Under the pieces are notes generated by a model. The model searched no databases, was not told the origin of the DNA, and worked only from the letters and a program-made list of their open reading frames with translations. Made by a program: the position numbers and the translations under genes. Below, in pieces: positions 15,889 to 24,984 of a stretch of DNA of 35,599 bases. Numbering within the stretch: position 1 is the stretch's first letter; each line of letters begins with the position of its first letter. The stretch comes from CBIFVZ01 sp966185765 (lineage in GTDB: Bacteria > Pseudomonadota > Gammaproteobacteria > Enterobacterales > Enterobacteriaceae), in the NCBI GenBank assembly GCA_966185765.1, contig CBIFVZ010000040.1:1-35599 (forward strand), written 5' to 3'.

Positions 15889-16686
15889 TTAGCTCGCGCT
15901 GCGCCCCAGAGGTACGACTAACGGCGTATGAGCGACCGGATCGTCAATAATCATGCAGCGCAGGCCATAAATGGCTTCGATAAGTTCGGCGTTGACAATC
16001 TCTCCAGGTGCACCTTCGGCAACGATTTTACCGTCGCGCAGGGCAATAAGATGAGTGGCATAGCGGCAGGCCTGATTAAGATCGTGCAACACGGCGGCAA
16101 GGGTATAGCCCTGATTACGGTTAAGGCTGCTCAGTAACTCCAGCAGATCAATCTGGTGGCTGATATCAAGCCAGGTGGTCGGTTCGTCCAGCAGCATGAT
16201 AGACGTTTCCTGCGCCAGCACCATCGCTATCCAGGCACGCTGGCGCTGGCCGCCGGAAAGGGTATCTACCGGTTGGTTGGCAAGCGACTCAATGCCCGTT
16301 GCACGCATAGCGCTGCGCACGGCCTCTTCATCTTCCTTACGCCAGCGGGTAAACAGCGGCTGATGCGGGTAGCGACCGCGGGAAACCAGCTCCTGGACGC
16401 TGATATCTCCCGGTGCACTGGCGTTTTGTGCCAGTAGACCAATACGCCGGGCGACATCTTTGGTGGCGTAACGCTGTATGTGTTCACCATCAAGCCATAC
16501 CTGGCCCTGTAGCGGGGTCATCAGGCGGCTCAGACTGCGTAACAGCGTTGATTTACCGCAGCCGTTGGGGCCAATAATCGCTGTGAATTCCCCGTCAGGA
16601 ATAGACACGCTGAGGTTGTCTACGACCGTCTGTTTACCATAGCCCAGCGTGAGTCGTTCACCGTGCAGGCGAGAGGGTGTCGTCAT
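15889..16686 (-). CDS. fepC: Ferric enterobactin ABC transporter ATP-binding protein FepC
   Basis: FepC is the cytoplasmic ATPase of the FepBDGC importer. The 265-residue protein shows Walker A GPNGCGKST at 39-47, the signature LSGGQRQ at 143-149, Walker B IMLLDEP at 163-169 and the H-loop His201, so it should be active. It is the last gene of the fepDGC operon; its ATG overlaps the fepG stop (ATGA, 16683-16686), which implies coupled translation. It is close to E. coli FepC (271). In E. coli fepE follows on the far side; here the DUF2254 gene converges instead. Confidence 0.96.
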   Translation of the reverse strand: MTTPSRLHGERLTLGYGKQTVVDNLSVSIPDGEFTAIIGPNGCGKSTLLRSLSRLMTPLQGQVWLDGEHIQRYATKDVARRIGLLAQNASAPGDISVQELVSRGRYPHQPLFTRWRKEDEEAVRSAMRATGIESLANQPVDTLSGGQRQRAWIAMVLAQETSIMLLDEPTTWLDISHQIDLLELLSSLNRNQGYTLAAVLHDLNQACRYATHLIALRDGKIVAEGAPGEIVNAELIEAIYGLRCMIIDDPVAHTPLVVPLGRSAS

Positions 16687-17675
16687 CTTTTGCGTGACTC
16701 CTTAATCAACAACGCGATGAGGTAAAGCCCGCCAATGCTGACGGTGACCACACCCACCGGCAGTTGATAAGGCATAAACAGACGCTGGGCGCACAGGTCA
16801 GCGAGCAAGAGCAGCACGCCGCCGCACAATGCTGACTGTGTCAGTCCCCAGCGCGCGGTGCCGCTAAGACGCCTTGCAATATGTGGGGCCACCAGCGCCA
16901 CAAAGGAAATCGGTCCGGCGAGTGCCGTGGCGCAGGCGGTGAGCAATACAGCGATAAACATCAGCAGCAATCGCGACACTTCAACCCTTACGCCCAGCGC
17001 GCAGGCGGTGTCATCGCCCATTTCCAGCAGACGCATACGCTGTACCAGCAGGCTTGCCGCCAGCAGCAGGATAATTATCAACGGCGCGGTGGGCTGCATT
17101 TTGCTCCAGGTCAGTCCGTTGAGCGAACCGGCGTTCCACATCCCGGCGGAAACCGCCGTATCCAATGCGGCCTGCAACAAGAGCCAGGTGTTAAACGCCA
17201 TCAGCATGGCCCGCACGCCAATGCCAATAATGATAAGGCGGAAGGTATCAATACCGTTGCGCCACGCAAGCAGCCAGACCACCAGCGAGCAGAGCACGCC
17301 GCCGCCCATCGCCGCAAAGGCGATAGCCGACTGATGCTGACCAAACAGCACCATCGCCACCAGCACGCCGCTCCAGGCACCGGTATTAAAGCCCATGACA
17401 TCCGGGCTACCAAGCGGGTTACGCAGCAGTGACTGAAAAACCGCGCCGCTGACGCCGAGTGCGGCACCCACCAGCAGCGCCGTCAGCACGCGCGGCAAAC
17501 GCCATTCAACTACCACCAGTGACACATTACGCGGCGCGTTACCGGTAAGCGCATCAAGCACCTGGCCTGCGCTAAGCGGCACGGCACCGCTGGCAAGGCT
17601 CCAGCCGCCGAGCAGAACGGCGGCGGCAACCAGCAGACAGAGCGTGATAATCAGGCGTGCGCTGGGACGACTCAT
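16683..17675 (-). CDS. fepG: Ferric enterobactin permease FepG
   Basis: FepG pairs with FepD in the inner membrane to form the channel for ferric enterobactin. The 330-residue product has the FecCD permease fold with many hydrophobic helices. Conserved pieces include WRLPRVLTALLVGAALGVSGA, RNPLGSPDVMGFNTGAWSGV, WNAGSLNGLTW and the coupling loop ALAGPISFVALVAPHIAR. I set the start at 17675 (MSRPSARL) because it overlaps the fepD stop as ATGA and gives the same length as E. coli FepG; a longer open frame upstream is only a shadow inside fepD. Confidence 0.95.
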   Translation of the reverse strand: MSRPSARLIITLCLLVAAAVLLGGWSLASGAVPLSAGQVLDALTGNAPRNVSLVVVEWRLPRVLTALLVGAALGVSGAVFQSLLRNPLGSPDVMGFNTGAWSGVLVAMVLFGQHQSAIAFAAMGGGVLCSLVVWLLAWRNGIDTFRLIIIGIGVRAMLMAFNTWLLLQAALDTAVSAGMWNAGSLNGLTWSKMQPTAPLIIILLLAASLLVQRMRLLEMGDDTACALGVRVEVSRLLLMFIAVLLTACATALAGPISFVALVAPHIARRLSGTARWGLTQSALCGGVLLLLADLCAQRLFMPYQLPVGVVTVSIGGLYLIALLIKESRKR

Positions 17676-18679
17676 AGTGTGACCCCCGCGCGACGACGGC
17701 GTACCAGCCAGATAAGCACCGGCGCGCCGATAAAGGCGCTGACCACCGAAACCCGCAGCTCGCCGGGGACCAGCACGCGACCGAGGATATCGGCGGCGAG
17801 CAGCAGAACAGGGGTTGCCAGTAGCGTAACCGGCAGTGACCAGCGGTGATCCGGGCCGGTAAGCCAGCGCGCCATATGCGGCATCATCAGCCCAATAAAG
17901 GCAATGGGGCCGACGGCGGCGGTGGCGCTGCCGCATAAAAGCGTAATAGCCAGCAGGCCGAGGAGCTGCGTGCGCGCGACTTTACTGCCAAGCGCGGTGG
18001 CGGTGTCGCTGCCCATGCTCAGGCTGTTGAGCGAGCGCGCCAGCAGCAGGGCAATGGCAAGGCCCGCCAGCACCGGTAAAACAATGATGCGCAGCGTCGC
18101 GAAGGTGCGGATATCAAGTGAACCAGACTGCCAGTAGCGCAGCTGGTCAAATACTGCTGGGTTGAGCAGCGCAATACCGTTACTTAAGCCCTCGAGCACC
18201 GCTGCCAACGCCACGCCTGCGAGTGTCAGGCGTACCGGGCTTAACTGCCCGCCACCCTGGCTGCCGGTGAGAGCCACAATCAGCGAGGCCAGCAGGGCAC
18301 CGGTAAAACCCAGCCCCAGTAGCGTGACGGAGGACGAGTAACCAAGCAGCGCGGTGCCAAGCACGATAGCAAAGCTGGCGCCGGAATTGATGCCAAGAAT
18401 GCCAGGGTCAGCGAGCGGGTTACGGGTGAGGGTTTGCATTAAGGCACCGGCCACGCCGAGCGCACCGCCCGCCAGTAGCCCGGCAAGGGTGCGGGGCAGA
18501 CGGGCGTCGAGCACGATGGTGCAGTCGGCGCTGCGGCACTGGCCGCTCAGGGCGTCGAGCACCACCGAAGGGGAAAGGGTTTTTGCGCCGATAAACAGGC
18601 TCAGTGCCGCCATGAGCATCAGCAGAATAACCAGGCTCAGCAGTACCGCGCTGCGTGCTGAAAAGCGGGAAACCAACAT
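17672..18679 (-). CDS. fepD: Ferric enterobactin permease FepD
   Basis: FepD is the first gene of the fepDGC operon and the other half of the inner-membrane channel. The 335-residue protein matches E. coli FepD (334): an N-terminal helix, CTIVLDARLPRTLAGLLAGG, TLTRNPLADPGILGINSGAS, TGSQGGGQLSPVRLTLAGVAL, and the coupling loop AVGPIAFIGLMMPHMARWLTGPDHR. It begins 21 bases from a pair of overlapping Fur-box-like sequences shared with entS, so iron repression is expected. Confidence 0.95.
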   Translation of the reverse strand: MLVSRFSARSAVLLSLVILLMLMAALSLFIGAKTLSPSVVLDALSGQCRSADCTIVLDARLPRTLAGLLAGGALGVAGALMQTLTRNPLADPGILGINSGASFAIVLGTALLGYSSSVTLLGLGFTGALLASLIVALTGSQGGGQLSPVRLTLAGVALAAVLEGLSNGIALLNPAVFDQLRYWQSGSLDIRTFATLRIIVLPVLAGLAIALLLARSLNSLSMGSDTATALGSKVARTQLLGLLAITLLCGSATAAVGPIAFIGLMMPHMARWLTGPDHRWSLPVTLLATPVLLLAADILGRVLVPGELRVSVVSAFIGAPVLIWLVRRRRAGVTL

Positions 18680-18699
18680 AAACGCGCATCCTGAATATT

Positions 18700-18724
18700 G
18701 ATAATGATTTTTATTATCGTTATC
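18700..18724. promoter_or_regulatory. Overlapping Fur boxes between fepD and entS
   Basis: GATAATGATTTTTATTATC (18700-18718) matches 16 of 19 Fur consensus positions. A second match, shifted by 6 bases, ends at 18724 (TTATC GTTATC). The 6-base offset fits two overlapping Fur dimers controlling the divergent promoters. Confidence 0.85.
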
Positions 18725-18792
18725 ACTACTATTTCTTTATGTTAGCATGGCTCGCTTATTTGCTGGTAAGGAAAAATGTTTAAGGCCATGTA

Positions 18793-20046
18793 ATGAAGAA
18801 AAATTCTTTGTGGCTGAACCTCAGCCTGTTGCAGACCCATCCTGCGTTTCGCGCGGTATTTTTTGCTCGCCTGATTTCGATTTTGTCGCTGGGCCTGCTC
18901 GGCGTGGCGGTGCCGGTGCAGATACAGCATCTGACCGGTTCAACGTTACAGGTCGGTCTGGCGGTCACGCTAACCGGCGGGGCGATGTTCGTGGGCATGA
19001 TGATGGGCGGCGTGCTGGCGGATCGCTATGAGCGTAAGCGCCTGATTCTGCTGGCACGTGCGACCTGCGGGCTGGGCTTTATTGGTCTGTGCATTAACGC
19101 CATGCTGCCTGTGCCGTCGCTGCTGGCAATTTACCTGCTCGGTGTGTGGGACGGTTTGTTTGCTGCCGTTGGCGTTACTGCGCTGCTCGCGGCAACGCCC
19201 GCGCTGGTGGGGCGCGAAAACCTGATGCAGGCCGGAGCTATCACCATGTTGACGGTGCGCTTAGGTTCGGTGGTATCGCCCATGCTGGGCGGCCTGTTAC
19301 TGGCCTGGGGCGGTGTGGCGTGGAACTACGGGCTGGCAGCATTCGGCACGCTTATCACGCTGCTGGCGTTGTTAAGTCTGCCGCGCCTGCCACCGCCAGA
19401 GCAACCGCGCCAGCATCCGCTGCGTGCGTTGCAGGAGGGGCTGGCATTTTTGCTGCGTCACCCGCTGGTAGGCGGCGTGGCACTGGTGGGGGCGCTGCTG
19501 ACGATGGCGAGTGCGGTGCGTGTGCTGTATCCGGCGCTTGCCGGGCACTGGAGCATGAGTGAGGCGCAGATTGGCCTGCTGTATGCGGCAGTGCCATTAG
19601 GTGCGGCTGTCGGGGCGCTCACCAGCGGCGCGTTGGCGCAACATGCGCGGCCGGGTCTTATCATGCTGGTGACGACGGTGGTGTCGTTTATTGCCATCGG
19701 GGTATTCAGCCTGATGCCAGTCTGGCCGCTGGGCATGCTCTGTCTGGCGCTGTTTGGTTATCTGAGCGCCATCAGCTCACTGTTGCAATACACCCTGATT
19801 CAGACTCAGACACCAGATACCATGCTCGGGCGTGTGAATGGATTATGGACGGCGCAAAACGTGACGGGGGATGCGGTGGGGGCAGCCCTGCTTGGCGGTA
19901 TGGGCGTGGCGCTGACGCCCGTTAGCTCGGCAAGCCTGAGCGGCTTTACGCTGGCGATTGTCGGTGTGGTACTGATGCTGGTATTTACCCAGCTTCGACG
20001 CTTTCACCAGCCAACAGTGCAGGTACTGACACAGGATAAGACGTGA
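18793..20046 (+). CDS. entS: Enterobactin exporter EntS (MFS)
   Basis: EntS exports enterobactin across the inner membrane. The 417-residue protein has 12 predicted helices in the DHA1-type MFS fold. The A-like loop motif GGVLADRYERKRLILLAR lies between helices 2 and 3, and conserved segments LLAATPALVGRENLMQAGAITMLTVRLGSVVSPMLGG and LQYTLIQTQTPDTMLGRVNGLWTAQN are split here only by reading. It matches E. coli EntS (416). The gene is transcribed away from fepD from the shared Fur-controlled region, and converges with fepB. Confidence 0.95.
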   Translation: MKKNSLWLNLSLLQTHPAFRAVFFARLISILSLGLLGVAVPVQIQHLTGSTLQVGLAVTLTGGAMFVGMMMGGVLADRYERKRLILLARATCGLGFIGLCINAMLPVPSLLAIYLLGVWDGLFAAVGVTALLAATPALVGRENLMQAGAITMLTVRLGSVVSPMLGGLLLAWGGVAWNYGLAAFGTLITLLALLSLPRLPPPEQPRQHPLRALQEGLAFLLRHPLVGGVALVGALLTMASAVRVLYPALAGHWSMSEAQIGLLYAAVPLGAAVGALTSGALAQHARPGLIMLVTTVVSFIAIGVFSLMPVWPLGMLCLALFGYLSAISSLLQYTLIQTQTPDTMLGRVNGLWTAQNVTGDAVGAALLGGMGVALTPVSSASLSGFTLAIVGVVLMLVFTQLRRFHQPTVQVLTQDKT

Positions 20047-20120
20047 TAGCAGCCGACGGCATTAACAGTCAGCCTGGCGTTATTCACCGAAATCAATGTT
20101 GTCGGTTGCAGGTGAAAGCA

Positions 20121-20142
20121 GGGCAGCGCCAGCGCGCTGCCC
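20121..20142. terminator. Shared hairpin between entS and fepB
   Basis: A 9-base stem GGGCAGCGC/GCGCTGCCC with a 4-base loop lies in the gap between the convergent entS and fepB genes. It has no long T run on either side, so termination is likely but not certain. Confidence 0.6.
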
Positions 20143-20150
20143 TGAATACA

Positions 20151-21134
20151 TCAGGATTTGAACTGCGTATTTAACAGTGCCAGCAGGTGGCTGACGCTGT
20201 AGTAATCGAGGCGAAAGGTTTCGGTGCCAAGCGGCCAGACCTGCTTATTCTGCACAGCCGGGATGTGGGCGAGCAGTGGGTTGTTACGCAGGGCATCGGC
20301 ATCGCGGTTGTCGTTAGCAAACAGCAGCACTGTCTGGCCGTTCAGCCCGGCGGCAAGGTTTTCACCGCCGAGTTGCAGGATGTCGTAGCGCTTGCCCTGA
20401 CTCTGGCTGGTCTGCATGTGCGCAGGCGGTGTAGCGAGGGTAAAGCCCAGCTCTTTAAGTAGCTGACCCTGTGCGGATTCCGGCGTCCAGAGATTAGCTG
20501 TGCGCGCCGGGGTGTTGTACACCAGTGCACTTACCGGCTGCGGCGGCAGTGTGATGGCGGCTTTGGTTTTGGCAAGCTCGACGTTATAGCTGGCAATACG
20601 CGCAGCAGCCTCTTTTTCATGGCCGGTAATGCCGCCAAGCGTGGTAAGCAGTTCCTGCCAGCTTTTGTCGTCGTAGTTCACAACAATTGTGGGGGCAATG
20701 CTGGAAAGCTGATCGTACAGGCTGAGGGCAGAGTCGCCGCCTGTGGCACTAATCAGGATCAGATCCGGCATTTGTGCGGCGACGGCTTCGGCATTTGGCT
20801 CACCGATATACAGGCGTTGAACGTTTCGTGCTTTTGCCACATCGCCCCACTGGCGCAAAAAACCCTGGCTGTCGGCAAAACGATTACCGGGAGTGGTGGC
20901 ACCGCTGGCGACCACGGGCGCGTCGATGGCAAGCAGTGAGCCGGTGAGTGTGACGCTGGTAGAGACAATGCGCGTGGGGGCTTTTTCGAGGGTTTGCATA
21001 CCACGGCTATCGCTTATCTGGCGCGGCCATTGGCCAGATGCAGCGCTGGCTGTCGCTGAGGTTAATCCTAAATACAGCAGCGCGATGCCAAAGGCTTTCA
21101 CTTTGCTAACAATCTTGAATTTCACGCGGGGCAT
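20151..21134 (-). CDS. fepB: Periplasmic ferric enterobactin-binding protein FepB
   Basis: FepB carries ferric enterobactin from FepA to FepDGC in the periplasm. The 327-residue precursor has a basic N-terminus and a hydrophobic signal segment ending SATASA, then WPRQISDSRGMQTLEKAPTR, QRLYIGEPNAEAVAAQMPDLI and GTETFRLDYYSVSHLL, all typical of FepB (E. coli, 318). The N-region before the signal core is longer than in E. coli; a start inside it cannot be excluded. It is divergent from entC and shares its Fur-box region. Confidence 0.94.
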   Translation of the reverse strand: MPRVKFKIVSKVKAFGIALLYLGLTSATASAASGQWPRQISDSRGMQTLEKAPTRIVSTSVTLTGSLLAIDAPVVASGATTPGNRFADSQGFLRQWGDVAKARNVQRLYIGEPNAEAVAAQMPDLILISATGGDSALSLYDQLSSIAPTIVVNYDDKSWQELLTTLGGITGHEKEAAARIASYNVELAKTKAAITLPPQPVSALVYNTPARTANLWTPESAQGQLLKELGFTLATPPAHMQTSQSQGKRYDILQLGGENLAAGLNGQTVLLFANDNRDADALRNNPLLAHIPAVQNKQVWPLGTETFRLDYYSVSHLLALLNTQFKS

Positions 21135-21265
21135 CCTGTCATGTGTCGTTAATAATGCTTCTCATTTTCATGTCTTTGGCTGGCTGATGCAAGCGCCAGG
21201 AATGTTGATAAAAGGTTAAGCCTGTTGACAGCCTGCCATTCTGGACGTAGCTTACGGGCCAAAAT

Positions 21266-21284
21266 ACAAATGATAATAATTATC
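21266..21284. promoter_or_regulatory. Fur box between fepB and entC
   Basis: ACAAATGATAATAATTATC matches 15 of 19 Fur consensus positions, and a TTATCATTTAT half-site follows at 21292-21302. It lies 30 bases before entC, in the shared fepB/entC control region known in E. coli to be repressed by Fur. Confidence 0.8.
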
Positions 21285-21313
21285 AAATATCTTATCATTT
21301 ATATGGAGGGTGC

Positions 21314-22492
21314 ATGGTTACTTTACTGGCTGAAGAACCCACGTTGGCTACGCCAGCGCTGGCACAGGACAGTTTCTTTTTTATGTCTCCGTACCGGAGC
21401 TTTACCACGTCTGGCTGTATTTCTCATTTCAACGTTAGTGCGGCCGATGGTGCCGACCTGCACGGTGAGTTCCAGTGTCGGCTGGCGAATGCCTTCGCAC
21501 AGGCACAGGCCGGGGGAATCAAAAACCCGATAATGGTCGGTGCAATACCGTTTGATACGCGTCAGCCTTCCGCGTTGTTTATTCCCGAGCAGGTGACGCC
21601 ATTTTCTCGCCAGCAGCGTCAGCGCGAAAGCCTGCATCAGCGCTCAGTGCGCCAGCCGGACGTCATCTCCCGTGAGGCAATTCCCAACCAGGCGGTGTTT
21701 GAAGATATGGTGGCGCGTGCTGCCTGTGCCACCCGCCAGCCGGGTATTGATAAAGTGGTGCTCTCACGCCTGATTGATATCACTACCGAGCGCCCGGTTG
21801 ACCGCGCAGCGCTATTTGAGCGCCTGCTGGCGCAAAACCCTGCCAGTTTTAATTTCCACGTACCGTTGGCCGACGGCGGCGCGCTGATCGGCGCCAGTCC
21901 TGAGCTGTTACTGCGTAAGGATGGCAACACCTTCAGCTCGCTACCGCTGGCAGGCTCGGCGCGCCGCGAGCGTGACGCTCAGGCCGACAAGGCCGTGGGC
22001 GAGGCACTGATGAACTCGCGCAAGGACCGGCATGAGCATCAGCTTGTTACCGACGCTATGCGCAATGTGCTGGCCCCACGCTCTGCTTACCTGGCCGTAC
22101 CGGACAAACCGGAACTTATCACCACGCCGACGCTCTGGCATCTCTCCACTCCCATTGAAGGGCAGGTACGTAACGCAGCGGAAAATGCGCTGTCGCTCGC
22201 CTGCCTGTTACACCCTACGCCTGCGTTGAGCGGGTTCCCGAACGACGTGGCCCAGAGCCTGATTCGTGAACTGGAGCCGTTCGACAGAGAACTGTTTGGC
22301 GGCATCGTGGGCTGGTGTGACGCCAAAGGTAACGGTGAATGGGTGGTGACGATTCGCTGCGCAAGGCTACACGACAGCCGGGTGCGGCTCTTTGCCGGCG
22401 CGGGCATCGTACCGGCGTCGTCGCCAGTTTCAGAATGGCACGAAACCGGCACCAAGCTTTCCACAATGTTGAATGTATTTGGTCTGAACTGA
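21314..22492 (+). CDS. entC: Isochorismate synthase EntC
   Basis: EntC converts chorismate to isochorismate, the first step of dihydroxybenzoate synthesis. The 392-residue protein follows E. coli EntC (391) closely. FFFMSPYRSFTTSGC is near the N-terminus, Lys147 sits in DKVVLSRL, Glu197 in GASPELLLRK, then KDRHEHQLV and LLHPTPALSGFP, and GGIVGWCDAKGNGEW with FAGAGIVPASSP toward the end. GGAGGG ends 4 bases before the ATG. It opens the entCEBAH operon; entE starts 9 bases after its stop. Confidence 0.97.
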   Translation: MVTLLAEEPTLATPALAQDSFFFMSPYRSFTTSGCISHFNVSAADGADLHGEFQCRLANAFAQAQAGGIKNPIMVGAIPFDTRQPSALFIPEQVTPFSRQQRQRESLHQRSVRQPDVISREAIPNQAVFEDMVARAACATRQPGIDKVVLSRLIDITTERPVDRAALFERLLAQNPASFNFHVPLADGGALIGASPELLLRKDGNTFSSLPLAGSARRERDAQADKAVGEALMNSRKDRHEHQLVTDAMRNVLAPRSAYLAVPDKPELITTPTLWHLSTPIEGQVRNAAENALSLACLLHPTPALSGFPNDVAQSLIRELEPFDRELFGGIVGWCDAKGNGEWVVTIRCARLHDSRVRLFAGAGIVPASSPVSEWHETGTKLSTMLNVFGLN

Positions 22493-22501
22493 GGAAAGGA
22501 C

Positions 22502-24118
22502 ATGGCTATTCCTTTTAACCGCTGGCCGGACGCGCTGGCCGCACGCTATCGCGAAAAGGGCTACTGGGCGGAGTTACCGCTTACTGACATTCTTACCCGC
22601 CATGCGGACAGCGAACGTATCGCGATTATTGACGGTGAACGTGAACTGAGCTACCGGGAACTTGATGCAGCTTCGACCCGTCTGGCGGCATCATTAATGC
22701 GCAAGGGGTTGAAGACGGGGGATACTGCACTGGTGCAGCTGGGTAACCACGCTGAACTGTTTATCACCTTCTTCGCACTGCTGAAGGCGGGCGTAGCACC
22801 GGTCAATGCGCTGTTCAGTCACCAGCGTACCGAGCTTGTGGCGTATGCTGAGCAGATTGAACCTCGGCTGCTGGTCGCTGACCGTGAACACGCGCTGTTT
22901 CGCGATGATGCTTTCCTCGAACAGTTGCGCAGCGATTACCCGTCGCTAAATGTGGTGGCGCTACGTAACGACGACGGTGAGTGTTCACTTCAGGCGATGA
23001 TTGATGCGTCTGAAGATAACTTTACCGCCTGTCCTTCGGCGGCTGATGAGGTGGCGTTTTTCCAGCTCTCCGGTGGCAGCACGGGGACACCAAAGCTTAT
23101 CCCCCGTACCCATAACGATTATTACTACAGCATTCGCCGCAGCGTAGAGATTTGCCGCTTTGATGAAAAGACCCGTTTTTTGTGTGCTATCCCGGCGGCA
23201 CATAACTATGCCATGAGTTCTCCGGGTTCACTTGGGGTGTTTTACGGCGAAGGCTGTGTGATTTTAGCCGCTGACCCGAGTGCAACGCTATGTTTCCCGC
23301 TTATCGAAAAACACCAGATTGACGTGACGGCGCTGGTGCCGCCTGCCGTCAGTCTGTGGCTACAGGCGATTGGCGAGTGGGGCAGCAATAAACCGCTTGC
23401 CTCACTGCGCCTGTTGCAGGTGGGCGGCGCTCGTTTCCCGGAGCCGCTGGCACGCCGCGTTCCGGCAGAAATTGGCTGCCAGCTCCAGCAGGTATTCGGT
23501 ATGGCGGAAGGGCTGGTGAACTATACCTCGCTGGACGATGACGACGAGCACATCTTCACCACCCAGGGCCGTCCGATGAGTCCGGACGATGAAGTCTGGG
23601 CCGCCGATGAAAACGGCAACCCGGTACCTGCGGGCGAGGTCGGACTGCTGATGACGCGCGGGCCGTATACCTTCCGCGGCTATTACAAAAGCCCCGAGGC
23701 CAACGCAAAAGCCTTTGATGCCAACGGCTTTTACTGCTCTGGCGATCTGATTGTCATTGATGAAGACGGCTATATCCGCGTGGTCGGGCGAGAAAAAGAC
23801 CAGATTAACCGGGGTGGCGAGAAAATTGCGGCAGAAGAAATTGAAAACCTGCTGCACCGCCATGAAGACATTATCCACGCCGCCCTGGTCTCAATGGATG
23901 ACGAACTGATGGGCGAGAAAAGCTGTGCGTTTATTGTTGGTCGCCGTGCGCTGCGTGCAGTGGAAATCCGCCGCTGGCTGCGTGAACTGGGCGTGGCTGA
24001 CTACAAGCTGCCGGATAAGGTGGAAAACGTCGCCGAACTGCCGCTCACCCATGTGGGTAAACCCGATAAAAAGCGTCTGCGCCAGCTGATTGCTGAACGC
24101 CGCCTGTCAACGCATTAA
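22502..24118 (+). CDS. entE: 2,3-dihydroxybenzoate-AMP ligase EntE
   Basis: EntE adenylates 2,3-dihydroxybenzoate with ATP and loads it on the aryl carrier domain of EntB. The 538-residue protein has the acyl-adenylate core: FFQLSGGSTGTPKLIPRTHNDY (A3 region), QVFGMAEGLVNYT (A5), YCSGDLIVIDEDGYI (A7), GREKDQINRGGEKIAAEEIE (A8) and a C-terminal HVGKPDKKRLRQL with the catalytic lysine. It is almost the same length as E. coli EntE (536). It lies second in the operon, with a GAGGAAAGGA ribosome site. Confidence 0.97.
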   Translation: MAIPFNRWPDALAARYREKGYWAELPLTDILTRHADSERIAIIDGERELSYRELDAASTRLAASLMRKGLKTGDTALVQLGNHAELFITFFALLKAGVAPVNALFSHQRTELVAYAEQIEPRLLVADREHALFRDDAFLEQLRSDYPSLNVVALRNDDGECSLQAMIDASEDNFTACPSAADEVAFFQLSGGSTGTPKLIPRTHNDYYYSIRRSVEICRFDEKTRFLCAIPAAHNYAMSSPGSLGVFYGEGCVILAADPSATLCFPLIEKHQIDVTALVPPAVSLWLQAIGEWGSNKPLASLRLLQVGGARFPEPLARRVPAEIGCQLQQVFGMAEGLVNYTSLDDDDEHIFTTQGRPMSPDDEVWAADENGNPVPAGEVGLLMTRGPYTFRGYYKSPEANAKAFDANGFYCSGDLIVIDEDGYIRVVGREKDQINRGGEKIAAEEIENLLHRHEDIIHAALVSMDDELMGEKSCAFIVGRRALRAVEIRRWLRELGVADYKLPDKVENVAELPLTHVGKPDKKRLRQLIAERRLSTH

Positions 24119-24129
24119 GGAGTGATTTT

Positions 24130-24984
24130 ATGGCTATTCCAAAACTTAACGGTTACGCGCTGCCGGGTGCGGCGGACATCCCGGAAAATAAAGTCAGCTG
24201 GGTATTTGAGCCTGAGCGTGCGGCGCTACTGATCCACGATATGCAGGACTATTTTATTGATTTCTGGGGGGATAACTGCCCGATGATAGAGCAGGTGATA
24301 GCCAATATTGCCGCGCTGCGTCAGTACTGCCGCCAGAATAATATCCCGGTCTATTACACCGCCCAGCCCGATAATCAGAGCGACGAAGACCGCGCTCTGC
24401 TTAATGACATGTGGGGACCGGGCATCAATAAGCATGCCGAGCGCAAAAGCGTAGTGAAAGCGCTGGCGCCGCAGGATGGGGATACGGTGTTGACCAAATG
24501 GCGTTACAGCGCGTTTATCCGCTCGCCGCTTGAGCAGGCGCTGAAAGAAACCGGGCGCGACCAGCTTATTATCTGCGGCGTGTATGCCCATATCGGCTGT
24601 ATGACCACCGCGACCGACGCGTTCATGCGCGATATTAAGCCGTTTATGGTGGCGGATGCGCTCGCGGACTTTAGCCGTGAAGAGCACCTGATGGCGCTCA
24701 AATACGTCGCCGGGCGCAGCGGACGCGTGGTGATGACTGGCGAGCTAATGCCAGTGCCGCAAAGTAAGGAGCAACTGCGTGCGCTGGTGCTGCCGCTACT
24801 CGACGAAGATGAGGTGCCGGAAGATGACGAGAACCTCATCGACTACGGTCTGGATTCGGTGCGCATGATGGCTCTTGCCGCCCGCTGGCGTAAAGCGTAC
24901 AGCGATATTGACTTCGTGATGCTGGCAAAAGCGCCGACGATTGACGCCTGGTGGGCGCTGCTGAGTCGGGAGGCAAGACCATGA
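24130..24984 (+). CDS. entB: Isochorismatase / aryl carrier protein EntB
   Basis: EntB has two jobs. The N-terminal isochorismatase (ALLIHDMQDYFIDFW, TKWRYSAFIRSPLE, ICGVYAHIGCMTTATDAFM) hydrolyses isochorismate to 2,3-dihydro-2,3-dihydroxybenzoate. The C-terminal aryl carrier domain (about 210-284) has DYGLDSVRMM with Ser243 as the phosphopantetheine site, loaded by EntE and read by EntF. It is 284 residues against 285 in E. coli. Its stop overlaps the entA start (ATGA, 24981-24984). Confidence 0.97.
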   Translation: MAIPKLNGYALPGAADIPENKVSWVFEPERAALLIHDMQDYFIDFWGDNCPMIEQVIANIAALRQYCRQNNIPVYYTAQPDNQSDEDRALLNDMWGPGINKHAERKSVVKALAPQDGDTVLTKWRYSAFIRSPLEQALKETGRDQLIICGVYAHIGCMTTATDAFMRDIKPFMVADALADFSREEHLMALKYVAGRSGRVVMTGELMPVPQSKEQLRALVLPLLDEDEVPEDDENLIDYGLDSVRMMALAARWRKAYSDIDFVMLAKAPTIDAWWALLSREARP

